Below the pieces are notes generated by a model. The model had not been told where the DNA came from, did not search any database, and was given only the letters and a program-made list of their open reading frames with translations. Source: an uncultured Bacteroidales bacterium (GTDB lineage Bacteria > Bacteroidota > Bacteroidia > Bacteroidales > F082). Taken from it: a DNA stretch of 64,000 nt. Shown in pieces: positions 26,784-35,651 of this stretch (position 1 is its first letter; every line of letters begins with the position of its first letter). A program made the translations under genes and the position numbers. The stretch lies in NCBI GenBank assembly GCA_947303085.1, contig CAMYXP010000006.1:97893-161892 (forward strand), written 5' to 3'.

Positions 26784-28648
26784 GACTGCAGAAGTCACAG
26801 AAACAAATAAACTATTACAATGTTATATTATTGATAATCATTGTAATAGCTACTATCGTGCGCCTATGGAAGCTCGGTAGCGTGCCATTTATGCACGATG
26901 AGTTTAGCGCGCTGATACGGACAGGTTACGACAACTTCTACGACCTTATTCATGATGGCGTGATGCTTAACGACATGCATCCGGCTGGAGTGCAGGTGTT
27001 TCTTTATTTCTGGGTTAAGATATTCGGCTGGAATGAGTTATGGCTCAAGTTACCATTCGCCTTGATGGGCGTGGCATCGGTATATCTGACTTATGTTATT
27101 GCCAATCAATGGTTTAACAAAAATATCGGACTATTATCTGCGGCCGTGGTTAGTGTGAGTCAGCTGTTCGTTCTTTATAGCCAACTGATTCGGCCTTACA
27201 CTCCAGGACTTTTCTTTATCCTTCTTCTCGTTTATTTTTGGAATAATATACTCTTTAGTGAGAAAAGACCGACGTTTGGGACATATGCAGGCTTCGCTCT
27301 CTCGGCTTTCTGTGCCGCTGAGATTCATATGTTCTCGACGGCTCAAGCTGGTCTCATCGCTCTAACAGGATTACTGTTTTTCAAAAATCTTGAAATAGAT
27401 AGGAAAAAAGCGTATTTATGGAGTTGCGCAGCAGCCGTGATCCTTTATCTGCCGACATTCCCGATATTTTATCATCAGTTTTTCGTTGAGGGTGGCCTAG
27501 CCGGATGGCTCGCAAGACCCAAAACCGATTTTTTAGTGACGTTCTTATCATACACGCTGAATTACAGCGACGTGTTCATATTCACCGTGTTGATAGCGTT
27601 GTTGCTTCCATTTATTTTGCAAAAATCGAGTAGAGACGGCAGGATATCAATACGTATCATCAGCTTCTGCTGGTTTTTAATACCTTTTTTGATTGCTTTT
27701 GTCTACTCGTTATTACGACAGCCGATAATTCAATACAGCACTCTTCTTTTCAGTTTTCCATTCCTGATTATCGCGGTGTTTTCATTTTTTGACGAGAAAA
27801 TATCAGTAAAAACAATAGGTATAGTTGTCGGTTTGATATTGCTGACAGGCGTTACGTCGTTGATATTCGACCGTCAATATTACAAACAATTCTATCAGCA
27901 AGGCTTCGACCAGGTGGCTGTCGAAATGCTTGAAGAACGTGAGAAATATGCTGATGATATTGAATTTATAGCATATTCGAGCCGACCTGAGATGGTGGAG
28001 CATTATCAACACAAGTACGGTCTCACTGATGTGAAAAATTTCAATGAAGACTCCGATATTGTTGATTATCAAAGATTTATAAAGAATTCTAATAAAGATA
28101 TCATCGGTGTTGGCCTTACCGACCATGCCAAGATGAATTTTGAGCTTTTGGCCGTGGCTGAATACCCTTATCTGGTCGATGAAAAGGCTTGGTTTACAAC
28201 GCGTTATCTCACTTTGACGAAAAACGATAATGGCAAACCGCTGCTTCATGTCTTGAAAGAAAACGTAAAGATTGATCATGGCAACGAGTGGACCGAAGCG
28301 GTTTATCTTCCGGCCGATTTCAAACCGATGGAGGATAGGGTCGGATTTATTGCTGATATTCAAGCACTTGACACGATAAATCGAATCGTTTTTGTAGTTG
28401 AAATAATCGATTCTCAGACCAAAGAATCTCTTTTATGGACGGCGCTTGAGGAAAAAAATCGTGTCATCATGCCAGATGAAAAAGTACGTCTCGTCGATGG
28501 GTTCTTCATTCCTGATATCGATATGAATGGGCGGGAGTTTAAGGTGTATGTTTGGAATGTTGATAAAAAAGCATTGATAATCAATAGTATATCGTTTTAT
28601 AAGGCAAAAAATGGTCCATATTTTTATGGATTATATAATCCTGTATAA
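26780..28648 (+). CDS. GT39-type membrane glycosyltransferase (PMT/ArnT-like)
   Basis: A 622-aa inner-membrane protein with about eleven hydrophobic helices in the first ~370 residues and a soluble C-terminal domain of about 250 residues. The catalytic-loop motif after helix 1, FMHDEFSALIR, with its Asp-Glu pair, is typical of GT39 enzymes that transfer sugars from polyprenyl-phosphate donors. Donor and acceptor cannot be told. Its ATG overlaps the pyrH stop by four bases (ATGA), so the two are translationally coupled, and frr follows with its own promoter. Confidence 0.8.
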   Translation: MRLQKSQKQINYYNVILLIIIVIATIVRLWKLGSVPFMHDEFSALIRTGYDNFYDLIHDGVMLNDMHPAGVQVFLYFWVKIFGWNELWLKLPFALMGVASVYLTYVIANQWFNKNIGLLSAAVVSVSQLFVLYSQLIRPYTPGLFFILLLVYFWNNILFSEKRPTFGTYAGFALSAFCAAEIHMFSTAQAGLIALTGLLFFKNLEIDRKKAYLWSCAAAVILYLPTFPIFYHQFFVEGGLAGWLARPKTDFLVTFLSYTLNYSDVFIFTVLIALLLPFILQKSSRDGRISIRIISFCWFLIPFLIAFVYSLLRQPIIQYSTLLFSFPFLIIAVFSFFDEKISVKTIGIVVGLILLTGVTSLIFDRQYYKQFYQQGFDQVAVEMLEEREKYADDIEFIAYSSRPEMVEHYQHKYGLTDVKNFNEDSDIVDYQRFIKNSNKDIIGVGLTDHAKMNFELLAVAEYPYLVDEKAWFTTRYLTLTKNDNGKPLLHVLKENVKIDHGNEWTEAVYLPADFKPMEDRVGFIADIQALDTINRIVFVVEIIDSQTKESLLWTALEEKNRVIMPDEKVRLVDGFFIPDIDMNGREFKVYVWNVDKKALIINSISFYKAKNGPYFYGLYNPV

Positions 28649-28658
28649 GAAAAAGTAT

Positions 28659-28666
28659 TATTTTTG
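28659..28666 (+). promoter_or_regulatory. -7 box of frr
   Basis: TATTTTTG, an exact TAnnTTTG, 20 bases before the frr ATG and directly after the glycosyltransferase stop. Confidence 0.68.
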
Positions 28667-28686
28667 TCCCGAAAAATTTAAGCAAA

Positions 28687-29250
28687 ATGACTGAAGAATC
28701 TCAATTTATTTTGGACGAGACTACTGAATCGATGGAAGGTACCATCAAGCACCTCGAGTCGGAGTTTCAGAAAATCAGAGCAGGCAAGGCAAGCCCGATG
28801 ATGCTTCAGGGCGTCAAGGTTGAATACTACGGAACGCTTGTGCCTATTGAGCAAACCGCCAACATCGGCACCCCTGACGCACGTCAGATCATCGTGATGC
28901 CGTTCGACAAGAGTTCTATCGGCGCCATCGACAAAGCTATCCAGGCCGCCAACCTCGGCTTCAACCCGAAAAACGAAGGCGATTTCCTGAGAATCTTGGT
29001 TCCGCCATTGACGGAGGAACGTCGTAAAGACCTCGCCAAACGTGCCAAGACAGCCGCCGAAGAGGCAAAAGTGGGTGTGCGTAACATCCGCCGTAACTCT
29101 AACGACGACGCTAAAAAGCTTGAAAAAGAAGGCGTTTCGGAAGACGAAGTGAAACAACTCCAGGATGAAATCCAGAAGCTGACAGATAAATTCGTGAAGA
29201 AAATCGACGATCTTTACGAACTCAAGCAGAAAGACATCCTGACAGTTTAG
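28687..29250 (+). CDS. frr: Ribosome recycling factor
   Basis: A 187-aa factor that, with EF-G, splits the post-termination ribosome. Family marks are KIRAGKASPMMLQGVKVEYYG, the PFDKSSIGAIDKAI segment, and the PPLTEERRKDLAKRAK helix with the following RNIRRNSNDDAKKLEK. Length is standard. Its stop overlaps the stop of convergent ddl by four bases. Confidence 0.97.
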   Translation: MTEESQFILDETTESMEGTIKHLESEFQKIRAGKASPMMLQGVKVEYYGTLVPIEQTANIGTPDARQIIVMPFDKSSIGAIDKAIQAANLGFNPKNEGDFLRILVPPLTEERRKDLAKRAKTAAEEAKVGVRNIRRNSNDDAKKLEKEGVSEDEVKQLQDEIQKLTDKFVKKIDDLYELKQKDILTV

Positions 29251-30221
29251 TCAAGAATATTCTCTAATGCCAAACCAAACAGCTTGTCGAGGGTGATGCC
29301 CATGCAGGCTGCTTGTTTTGGCATTATTGATGCCTCCGACATGCCTGGCACTATGTTCACCTCAATGAAAACCAATTGTTTAGGCGTTAAAATATAGTCG
29401 AAACGTGCGAAACCTTTGCATTCGAACTTGTCGTAAAGCATCGCTGACGTCGCCTTGACCTCGATCTCCGTCACCTCGTCGATGTCGGCTGGCGTGATTT
29501 CGTCCGATTTTCCTGCAGTATATTTGGCCTCGTAGTCGAAGAAGTCGTTTTTGCTCACGATTTCAGTGATAGGGAACACCATGGTCTTGCCTTTCACCTC
29601 CATCACGGTGCAGGCCAGCTCGCGGCCTTTCACAAACTTCTCACACATCACCTGGTCACCGGCTTTGAACGCGAATTCAACAGCTTTTTCGAAGTCTTCA
29701 GCCACATTCACCTTGCTCACTCCAACCGACGAGCCATTGCGCGTAGGCTTGACAAACAAAGGCAACCCGAGCGTTTTAATGATTTTCTGCGCGTCGTAGC
29801 TCTCGCCTCTGTTGATGATGACGGAAGGGGAGACGTTGGCACCTGCAGCGGCAGCAATCTTCTTGCAGAAGTCCTTGTGGAAAGTGAGTGCCGAAGTGGT
29901 GAAATTCGACGAAGTATAAGGCAATCCAAGCATTTCGAAGTATCCGAGAAGCTGCCCGTCCTCACCCGGAACACCGTGGATGGCATTGAAAACAGCGTCG
30001 AAAACGACCTTTTTGCCGTTCACCTTGATGGAGAAATCGTTCTTGTCGACCTCGGTGCGAGTGCCGTCGTCCTCAAGATGATACCAGCTATCTTTTTGAA
30101 TCACAATGACGTATGCTTCATACTTCGATGAATCAAGATGTTTCTTTACAACTTTCGCGCTGCTGATTGAAATTTCATACTCTCCAGAGTATCCGCCGCA
30201 GACTATTGCTATTTTTTTCAT
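29247..30221 (-). CDS. ddl: D-alanine--D-alanine ligase
   Basis: A 324-aa ATP-grasp ligase that makes the D-Ala-D-Ala dipeptide for peptidoglycan. It begins KKIAIVCGGYSGEYEIS (the usual GG.S.E.eiS), has KPTRNGSSVGVS for ATP binding and ends with IEVNIVPGMSEASIMP (usual EvNt.PGmt). A longer frame exists, but the MKKIAIV start at 30221 matches the family, and a TATATTTG box lies only two bases before it, so the start or the promoter needs care. It is divergent from the PASTA-protein operon. Confidence 0.95.
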   Translation of the reverse strand: MKKIAIVCGGYSGEYEISISSAKVVKKHLDSSKYEAYVIVIQKDSWYHLEDDGTRTEVDKNDFSIKVNGKKVVFDAVFNAIHGVPGEDGQLLGYFEMLGLPYTSSNFTTSALTFHKDFCKKIAAAAGANVSPSVIINRGESYDAQKIIKTLGLPLFVKPTRNGSSVGVSKVNVAEDFEKAVEFAFKAGDQVMCEKFVKGRELACTVMEVKGKTMVFPITEIVSKNDFFDYEAKYTAGKSDEITPADIDEVTEIEVKATSAMLYDKFECKGFARFDYILTPKQLVFIEVNIVPGMSEASIMPKQAACMGITLDKLFGLALENILD

Positions 30222-30223
30222 GT

Positions 30224-30231
30224 CAAATATA
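30224..30231 (-). promoter_or_regulatory. Candidate -7 box of ddl, two bases from the ATG
   Basis: TATATTTG on the minus strand, followed by AC and ATG. If used, transcription would begin at or just inside the annotated start. Confidence 0.5.
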
Positions 30232-30252
30232 CTAAAATTCAATAAAAATCAT

Positions 30253-30260
30253 TATCTTTG
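30253..30260 (+). promoter_or_regulatory. -7 box of the PASTA-T9SS-rluD operon
   Basis: TATCTTTG, an exact TAnnTTTG, 31 bases before ATG 30292 and divergent from the ddl box with 21 bp between them. Confidence 0.68.
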
Positions 30261-30291
30261 CGAGTTCAAAATTACAAAAAACAACGTTATC

Positions 30292-31365
30292 ATGAACGGA
30301 AAAAATAAAAAAATGAAGGCTTTTCGTTTTTTAAAAGATAAATGGTTCTATATCAGCTTGGTTATCATGGCTTTGCTGATTGTGGTGACGTTTGAGTTTA
30401 CCTTCAGCAGGCTCGATAAATTCACTCGTCATGGCGAGGAATTCCCGGTTCCAGATATGGTTGGAATGAATTATGACGAGGCGGTTGAGACATATAACAA
30501 TGACTTCACTTTCCTTCTGCTCGACAGCATTTATGTTAAAGATTTTCCGGAAGGTGCTGTATATCAACAGAATCCGAAGCCTGGCTCGAAAGTGAAACAA
30601 GGCAGAAACATTTATATCATCCGCACATCCATAGCTCCGGAAATAGTCGCGATGCCTAACCTGCGTAACCTCTCGCTGCGTCAGGCTATGGTGAGCTTGA
30701 ATCTCGCCGGATTGAAGATCGACCGACTCGAGTTTATCGATTATTTTGCCCGCAACGCTGTCGTTGAACAGAAAATTAAAGGCACTGTTGTCGAGCCGAA
30801 ACAGGATGTTGTGAAAGGCACCGCCGTGACACTCGTGGTAGGCTATGGCAACGGCGACATCAAGACCAACCTTCCCGACCTTATCGGAGTTAACATCGAA
30901 GATGTCAAAAATCAGATAAATGGCGCTTCGCTGAATATCGGCTCTGAAATCTTTATCGATGATGATGACGCTGAAAATCTTTATGTTAGCCGCATGGAAC
31001 CTGAATATTCCCAGGAAAAAATGGTGCCTCTCGGCTCGACGGTGAATGTTTGGTACAGGTCAATTAAGAACTTTGATTTCAATTGGTATAAGTACGAAAA
31101 ATTTCGCCGTGACTCGATTGTTGAGATGTGGCGATTAAAAAAATACGATGCCGACACCATAAAATACGTGATTGACAGTTTTAATTATATCCTGAAAAAT
31201 AGAAAATTCTCCTACGACTCGCTTCAGCGTTTGTATGACAGGAAGATGGTTTTCAGGAGAGCCGTCCCAGTCGCCGCTAAGCCAGCCGAAGAGGAGGTGT
31301 TAGACTTTGAAGATTGGGATGATATTGATTATGAAATAGATACAAATTTCTTCTATGATGAATAA
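30292..31365 (+). CDS. Membrane-anchored protein with three PASTA domains
   Basis: A 357-aa protein with one N-terminal membrane helix (about 18-36) and three PASTA domains (about 53-115, 120-187 and 190-260), each opening with a VPDMVG/MPNLRN/LPDLIG-type strand and closing with GSxVxxGxxI/V. A helical, acidic C-terminal tail follows. PASTA domains bind muropeptides or beta-lactams. Here there is no kinase domain. The start is ATG 30292, not the long upstream frame, which crosses ddl. In Bacteroidota this gene lies between ddl and rluD; here a T9SS cargo gene overlaps its 3' end by 11 bases. Confidence 0.88.
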   Translation: MNGKNKKMKAFRFLKDKWFYISLVIMALLIVVTFEFTFSRLDKFTRHGEEFPVPDMVGMNYDEAVETYNNDFTFLLLDSIYVKDFPEGAVYQQNPKPGSKVKQGRNIYIIRTSIAPEIVAMPNLRNLSLRQAMVSLNLAGLKIDRLEFIDYFARNAVVEQKIKGTVVEPKQDVVKGTAVTLVVGYGNGDIKTNLPDLIGVNIEDVKNQINGASLNIGSEIFIDDDDAENLYVSRMEPEYSQEKMVPLGSTVNVWYRSIKNFDFNWYKYEKFRRDSIVEMWRLKKYDADTIKYVIDSFNYILKNRKFSYDSLQRLYDRKMVFRRAVPVAAKPAEEEVLDFEDWDDIDYEIDTNFFYDE

Positions 31366-33286
31366 AAAATTTGTTTTAACGATATTGCTTGCCGTTTTCT
31401 TTGTTTTAAACGGCAAAGCACAGGAGTATCTCACTGGTTTCAACGGCCTTCCGCAAGAGGAGACGCAGGCCTCGGATAGAGATGCTGTCGCGACATTGCC
31501 GTTTTTCGACGATTTTTCTAAATTGTCTTGTATCCCCGACCAGTCGAGATGGCAGTCGAGAAACGTGTTTGTCAACTCAGGATTCCCAAAATTGCCGATA
31601 AACTTTGGCGCTGCCACTTTTGATGTTGTCGACCAATACGGCAAGGTCTACTCAAGAGGCAGCAGCAATCCTTTCATCGCTGACTCGCTTGTCTCAGTAA
31701 AAATACGACTGGATAGTCTTGATAACCAAGCACTTACACCTGCCGACTCACTCTATTTCAGCTTCTACTACCAGCCAGGTGGATTCGGCGACAGCCCAGA
31801 ACGCGACGACTCGCTGGTGCTGAAGTTCGGCTATGGCTACGACAAAACCGTGTTCGACACAATATTGCAGGATTCAGTTATCTGGCGATTGACAGCGTGG
31901 AAACAGATGTGGTTCTCTGAAGGTATGACATTTGAGACTTTCGTCGATTCTCTCGATGAAAACCATTATTTCAAGAAAGTGATGATCCCGATTGTCGACC
32001 CATGCTTCTTTGTTGAAGATTTTCAGATACTTTTCTATAATTACGGAACACTGCCAACCACAATGTATCCTAACGATAGAAGCAATATGGATATGTGGAA
32101 CATCGATTTCGTGTATCTCGACAAAAACCGCAGCATCGAAAACGACACCTATCCGCTCGTGAGCTTCTCAAATCCTTCTCCATCGTTGCTAAAACGCTAT
32201 AGTTCAATGCCTTACAAGCATTACAAGGAGAATCCTATCAACGAGATAAACAGCGTTTTCAATATGTATCTCACCGATATGGACGTCAACGCCCACGAGG
32301 TCAGATATTCATGTGAAATTGATGACAATAACTCCGAATGGCATTATTCATATATTGATAACCCATTCATAATCAATCAGTATTGGAATGCGGGAGTGGT
32401 GAAAGACTCGATCGTGATGGGCGATTTCATTTATCCTTACAGCCTTCCTGTCGACACGACATCATTCACAATCCGTCATTACATCGATGTCGTTGATGAG
32501 CACGGCGATGTTGTGAAAGGCGACAGCATCGTTTATCATCAGGGATTTTACAATTATTTCGCTTACGACGACGGTACTCCTGAGATGGGCTACGGCGTCA
32601 CGCCAAGCGACACCTACTTCGCGATGCAGTTTAAGGTCACAAAACTTGATACCTTGAGCGGCGTTCAGATGCTTTTCAACCGCACTTACAACGACGCGAA
32701 CTACAATTTCTTCGACATCATGGTGTGGAAAGATAACAACGGGAAGCCTGGTCAGGTACTCTATACCCTTAAGGATCAACGACCTATATGGGACGACGAA
32801 CAGATGTACCGCTTCTCATATTACGAGTTCGACAAGACCGTGAAGGTGAACAGCACTTTCTATATCGGAATCCGTCAGCAATATTCGAAGACAATAAATA
32901 TCGGATTCGATTCGTCGACCGATAATCATAAATATGTTTTTTATGAAGTCGGTGAAGGCTGGAAAAACAGCTCGTTTCCAGGTTCTTTGATGATTCGTCC
33001 GGTCATGGGTAAGAATCCTTATTATGTCGGAATTGATGAGAATCAAGCAGTTACGGGTGGCTTGAGTGTTTATCCGAATCCAGCTTCCGATGTGGTTTGT
33101 ATCGATGGCATCGATGCAGATTCATGCAAAGAAATCGTCATTTACGATTTGGCAGGCAGAGCCGTTAAGCAGTATCATTATTGCAACGCATTGAATGTCA
33201 GTGAGTTACAAAACGGCGTTTATATATTGCGCATCATTAATAATGATGGTTCTTTTGAGACTGCTAAATTATTGATTTCCAAATAG
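31355..33286 (+). CDS. Secreted protein with type IX secretion C-terminal sorting domain (643 aa)
   Basis: A 643-aa exported protein with a signal peptide (MMNKKFVLTILLAVFFVLNGKAQ), a large beta-rich body with no catalytic motif I recognise, and a C-terminal T9SS type A sorting domain of about 75 residues: VYPNPASD, then IVIYDLAGRAV, then LQNGVYILRI and a Lys-ending tail. The CTD would route it through the type IX machinery to the cell surface. It overlaps the PASTA gene by 11 bases and is followed 7 bases later by rluD, so it is expressed with cell-wall genes. Function unknown. Confidence 0.85.
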   Translation: MMNKKFVLTILLAVFFVLNGKAQEYLTGFNGLPQEETQASDRDAVATLPFFDDFSKLSCIPDQSRWQSRNVFVNSGFPKLPINFGAATFDVVDQYGKVYSRGSSNPFIADSLVSVKIRLDSLDNQALTPADSLYFSFYYQPGGFGDSPERDDSLVLKFGYGYDKTVFDTILQDSVIWRLTAWKQMWFSEGMTFETFVDSLDENHYFKKVMIPIVDPCFFVEDFQILFYNYGTLPTTMYPNDRSNMDMWNIDFVYLDKNRSIENDTYPLVSFSNPSPSLLKRYSSMPYKHYKENPINEINSVFNMYLTDMDVNAHEVRYSCEIDDNNSEWHYSYIDNPFIINQYWNAGVVKDSIVMGDFIYPYSLPVDTTSFTIRHYIDVVDEHGDVVKGDSIVYHQGFYNYFAYDDGTPEMGYGVTPSDTYFAMQFKVTKLDTLSGVQMLFNRTYNDANYNFFDIMVWKDNNGKPGQVLYTLKDQRPIWDDEQMYRFSYYEFDKTVKVNSTFYIGIRQQYSKTINIGFDSSTDNHKYVFYEVGEGWKNSSFPGSLMIRPVMGKNPYYVGIDENQAVTGGLSVYPNPASDVVCIDGIDADSCKEIVIYDLAGRAVKQYHYCNALNVSELQNGVYILRIINNDGSFETAKLLISK

Positions 33287-33293
33287 TTGAAAT

Positions 33294-34340
33294 ATGTCAG
33301 AGGATTTTGTGGGCGTTCTTGGTGACAGCGAAAGCACTGAACTTTTCGAGCATTTCAGAATAGTTGCCGATAAAGGTCAGACGTTGACGCGTGTCGACAA
33401 ATTCCTGCAAAACCGTTTGGAAAACGTTTCGCGCAACCGTGTACAGAACGCGGCGAAGGCTGGCAGCATACTCGTCAACGACAAACCGGTGAAGTCGAAT
33501 TACAAGGTTAAGCCTTTCGATGTGGTGACTGTGGTGCTTGCCTATCCGCCTCGCGAGGTTGTGATAACGCCTGAAAACATTCCACTCGACGTGGTTTATG
33601 AAGACGATGATGTCATCGTTGTCAACAAGCAAGCGGGCTTGGTAGTGCATCCAGGTCATGGTAACTTCGACGGCACCTTACTCAATGCATTGGCTTATCA
33701 TTTCAAGGAAAACGGCTCGAAAGTGGAGAACGGCTTCGGCTACCTCGTGCATCGTATCGATAAAGACACAACAGGTTTGATGATTGTGGCGAAAAACGAG
33801 ACGGCGCAGACTGTTCTCGCGGCACAGTTCTTCGAACACTCTATAACACGTCGTTATCAGGCGCTCGTTTGGGGCGATTTCGATGACGACGAAGGTACCA
33901 TCGAGGGCAATATCGGTCGTTCAGTGCGCGACCGTGTGGCGATGGCGGTATATCCCAACGGCAGTCAGGGCAAAGATGCCGTGACGCATTACAAAGTGTT
34001 GGAACGTTTCAGCTATGTCACCTTGGTGGAATGTCGCCTCGAGACCGGCCGCACACACCAGATTCGTGTGCACATGCAGTATATCGGACATCCGTTGTTC
34101 AACGACGCACTCTATGGCGGCGACCGTATTCTGAAAGGCACTACATTCTCGAAATATCGTCAGTTTATCGACAACTGCTTCAACGAGATTCCACGTCATT
34201 GTCTGCACGCCAAGGTGTTGGGCTTCGTGCATCCGACCACAGGAAAAGAACTGTATTTCGACTCTGAGCTGCCTCCGGATATGCAGTCGGTGCTGGAGAA
34301 ATGGAGAAATTATTTAAAGACAAGAACAGAAGAAAATTAA
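33294..34340 (+). CDS. rluD: RluA/RluD-family 23S rRNA pseudouridine synthase
   Basis: A 348-aa pseudouridine synthase. An S4 RNA-binding domain spans about 30-90, and the catalytic domain has HRIDKDTTGLMIVAKN with the catalytic Asp156 (usual HRLDxxTSGL), followed by GRTHQIRVHMQYIGHPL. The family modifies uridines in the 23S rRNA helix 69 region (RluD) or other sites; the exact target is not certain. It starts 7 bases after the T9SS protein and is followed 6 bases later by hldD. Confidence 0.9.
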   Translation: MSEDFVGVLGDSESTELFEHFRIVADKGQTLTRVDKFLQNRLENVSRNRVQNAAKAGSILVNDKPVKSNYKVKPFDVVTVVLAYPPREVVITPENIPLDVVYEDDDVIVVNKQAGLVVHPGHGNFDGTLLNALAYHFKENGSKVENGFGYLVHRIDKDTTGLMIVAKNETAQTVLAAQFFEHSITRRYQALVWGDFDDDEGTIEGNIGRSVRDRVAMAVYPNGSQGKDAVTHYKVLERFSYVTLVECRLETGRTHQIRVHMQYIGHPLFNDALYGGDRILKGTTFSKYRQFIDNCFNEIPRHCLHAKVLGFVHPTTGKELYFDSELPPDMQSVLEKWRNYLKTRTEEN

Positions 34341-34346
34341 AATATC

Positions 34347-35312
34347 ATGATAGTTATAACAGGTGCAGCGGGTTTCATCGCAAGTGTTGTGGCTGGATGC
34401 CTCAACGAGCAGGGTAGAACAGACCTCGTCCTCGTCGATGATTTTTCAAAGAAACAAAAAGAGAGAAACTATATTAATAAAAGGTATCAGCTCCTTCTTG
34501 ACAGGAAAGAGTTATATAACTGGTTGAAAATCAATCACGATGAGGTTGATTTCATAGTACATCTCGGCGCTCGCACCGACACCACCGAGTTCGACTGGAA
34601 CGTGTTCGTGGAGTTGAATGTCGACTACACCGAGAAGCTGTGGACGTTGTGTACAGAATACCAGATTCCACTGGTCTACGCATCATCCGCCGCCACCTAC
34701 GGTGGCGGCGAGCTAGGCTACAACGACAGTCATGACGTAGTCGAGAAGCTCGTCCCGCTTAACCCTTACGGACGCTCGAAAAACGAGATCGATAAGTGGA
34801 TCCTCAAACAGGAGAAATGCCCTCCGTTCTGGGCCGGACTGAAGTTTTTCAACGTCTACGGTCCTAACGAATATCACAAAGGCCGCATGGCGTCAGTCAT
34901 CTTGCATTCGTTCCATCAGATTCAGGAATGTGGCGAGGTGAAGCTTTTCCGCTCACATCGTCCCGATTTCAAAGACGGTCAGCAGCTCCGCGACTTCATC
35001 TATGTGAAAGATATCGCCTCTGTCATCCTCTTCCTGATTGACAAACGTCCTGAAAGCGGCTTGTACAACCTCGGCACCGGCCACGCGCGCTCGTTCTACG
35101 ACCTCGCCGCCAACACTTTCAAAGCGATGGGGAAGGACGTGAACATCAAATTCATCGACACTCCTCTCGACATCCGCGACAAATACCAGTATTTCACCGA
35201 GGCAAACATGGAAAAACTCCGCAAGGCAGGGTACGACAAACCGTTCACCAGCCTTGAAGACGGTGTCTTTGATTATGTCCAGAATTATTTAATGAAGGAT
35301 AAGACCTATTAA
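34347..35312 (+). CDS. hldD: ADP-L-glycero-D-manno-heptose 6-epimerase-like protein
   Basis: A 321-aa short-chain dehydrogenase/epimerase. The NAD(P) fingerprint is TGAAGFIAS (usually TGGAGFIGS), SSAATYGGGE carries the catalytic Ser/Thr, and Y and K are in NPYGRSKNEIDKW. KFFNVYGPNEYHKGRMASV is the HldD signature. It converts the heptose configuration used in the LPS inner core. The Gly to Ala change in the fingerprint is a mild deviation. It is the last gene of the ddl-divergent operon, and its stop overlaps the convergent MerR stop by four bases. Confidence 0.9.
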   Translation: MIVITGAAGFIASVVAGCLNEQGRTDLVLVDDFSKKQKERNYINKRYQLLLDRKELYNWLKINHDEVDFIVHLGARTDTTEFDWNVFVELNVDYTEKLWTLCTEYQIPLVYASSAATYGGGELGYNDSHDVVEKLVPLNPYGRSKNEIDKWILKQEKCPPFWAGLKFFNVYGPNEYHKGRMASVILHSFHQIQECGEVKLFRSHRPDFKDGQQLRDFIYVKDIASVILFLIDKRPESGLYNLGTGHARSFYDLAANTFKAMGKDVNIKFIDTPLDIRDKYQYFTEANMEKLRKAGYDKPFTSLEDGVFDYVQNYLMKDKTY

Positions 35313-35647
35313 GATTTCTGTTTTTTTGCTAGCTGCTTGTCCAAATCAATCAGAAAATGCTTGGCGTCGTTGAGTGTCCGCAACATCATTGCGTTCTCCT
35401 CAAGCTTGTCGAACTTGGTCTTCATGGCGTCTTTGGCACCTTGAATGGTGTAGCCTTTGACTTTCACAAGTTGGTATATTATCTGAAGATATCGCATGTC
35501 GCGCTCTGTAAAGAGCCGGTTGCCTTTGGTACTCTTGCGCGGACGCAAAACCTCGAACTCGCTCTCCCAGTAACGAATTGTCGACGGAGCTACGTTGAAC
35601 ATCTCCGCCACTTCACCGATTCGATAATATAACTTCTTGATTTCCAT
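35309..35647 (-). CDS. MerR-family transcriptional regulator
   Basis: A 112-aa regulator with the MerR winged helix-turn-helix: YRIGEVAEMFNVAPSTIRYWESEF, then LRPRKSTKGNRLFTERDMRYLQII. A predicted coiled-coil helix follows, and no effector-binding domain with conserved cysteines is present. This short form is a general Bacteroidota type and its signal is unknown. It follows the M23 peptidase gene with 4 bases between them, so the two are probably co-transcribed. Confidence 0.88.
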   Translation of the reverse strand: MEIKKLYYRIGEVAEMFNVAPSTIRYWESEFEVLRPRKSTKGNRLFTERDMRYLQIIYQLVKVKGYTIQGAKDAMKTKFDKLEENAMMLRTLNDAKHFLIDLDKQLAKKQKS

Positions 35648-35651
35648 GATA

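Noticed and set aside
30106..30291. Upstream extension of the PASTA protein
   Set aside because: It crosses the ddl 5' end and both divergent promoters. ATG 30292 lies right after the promoter and before a normal membrane helix.
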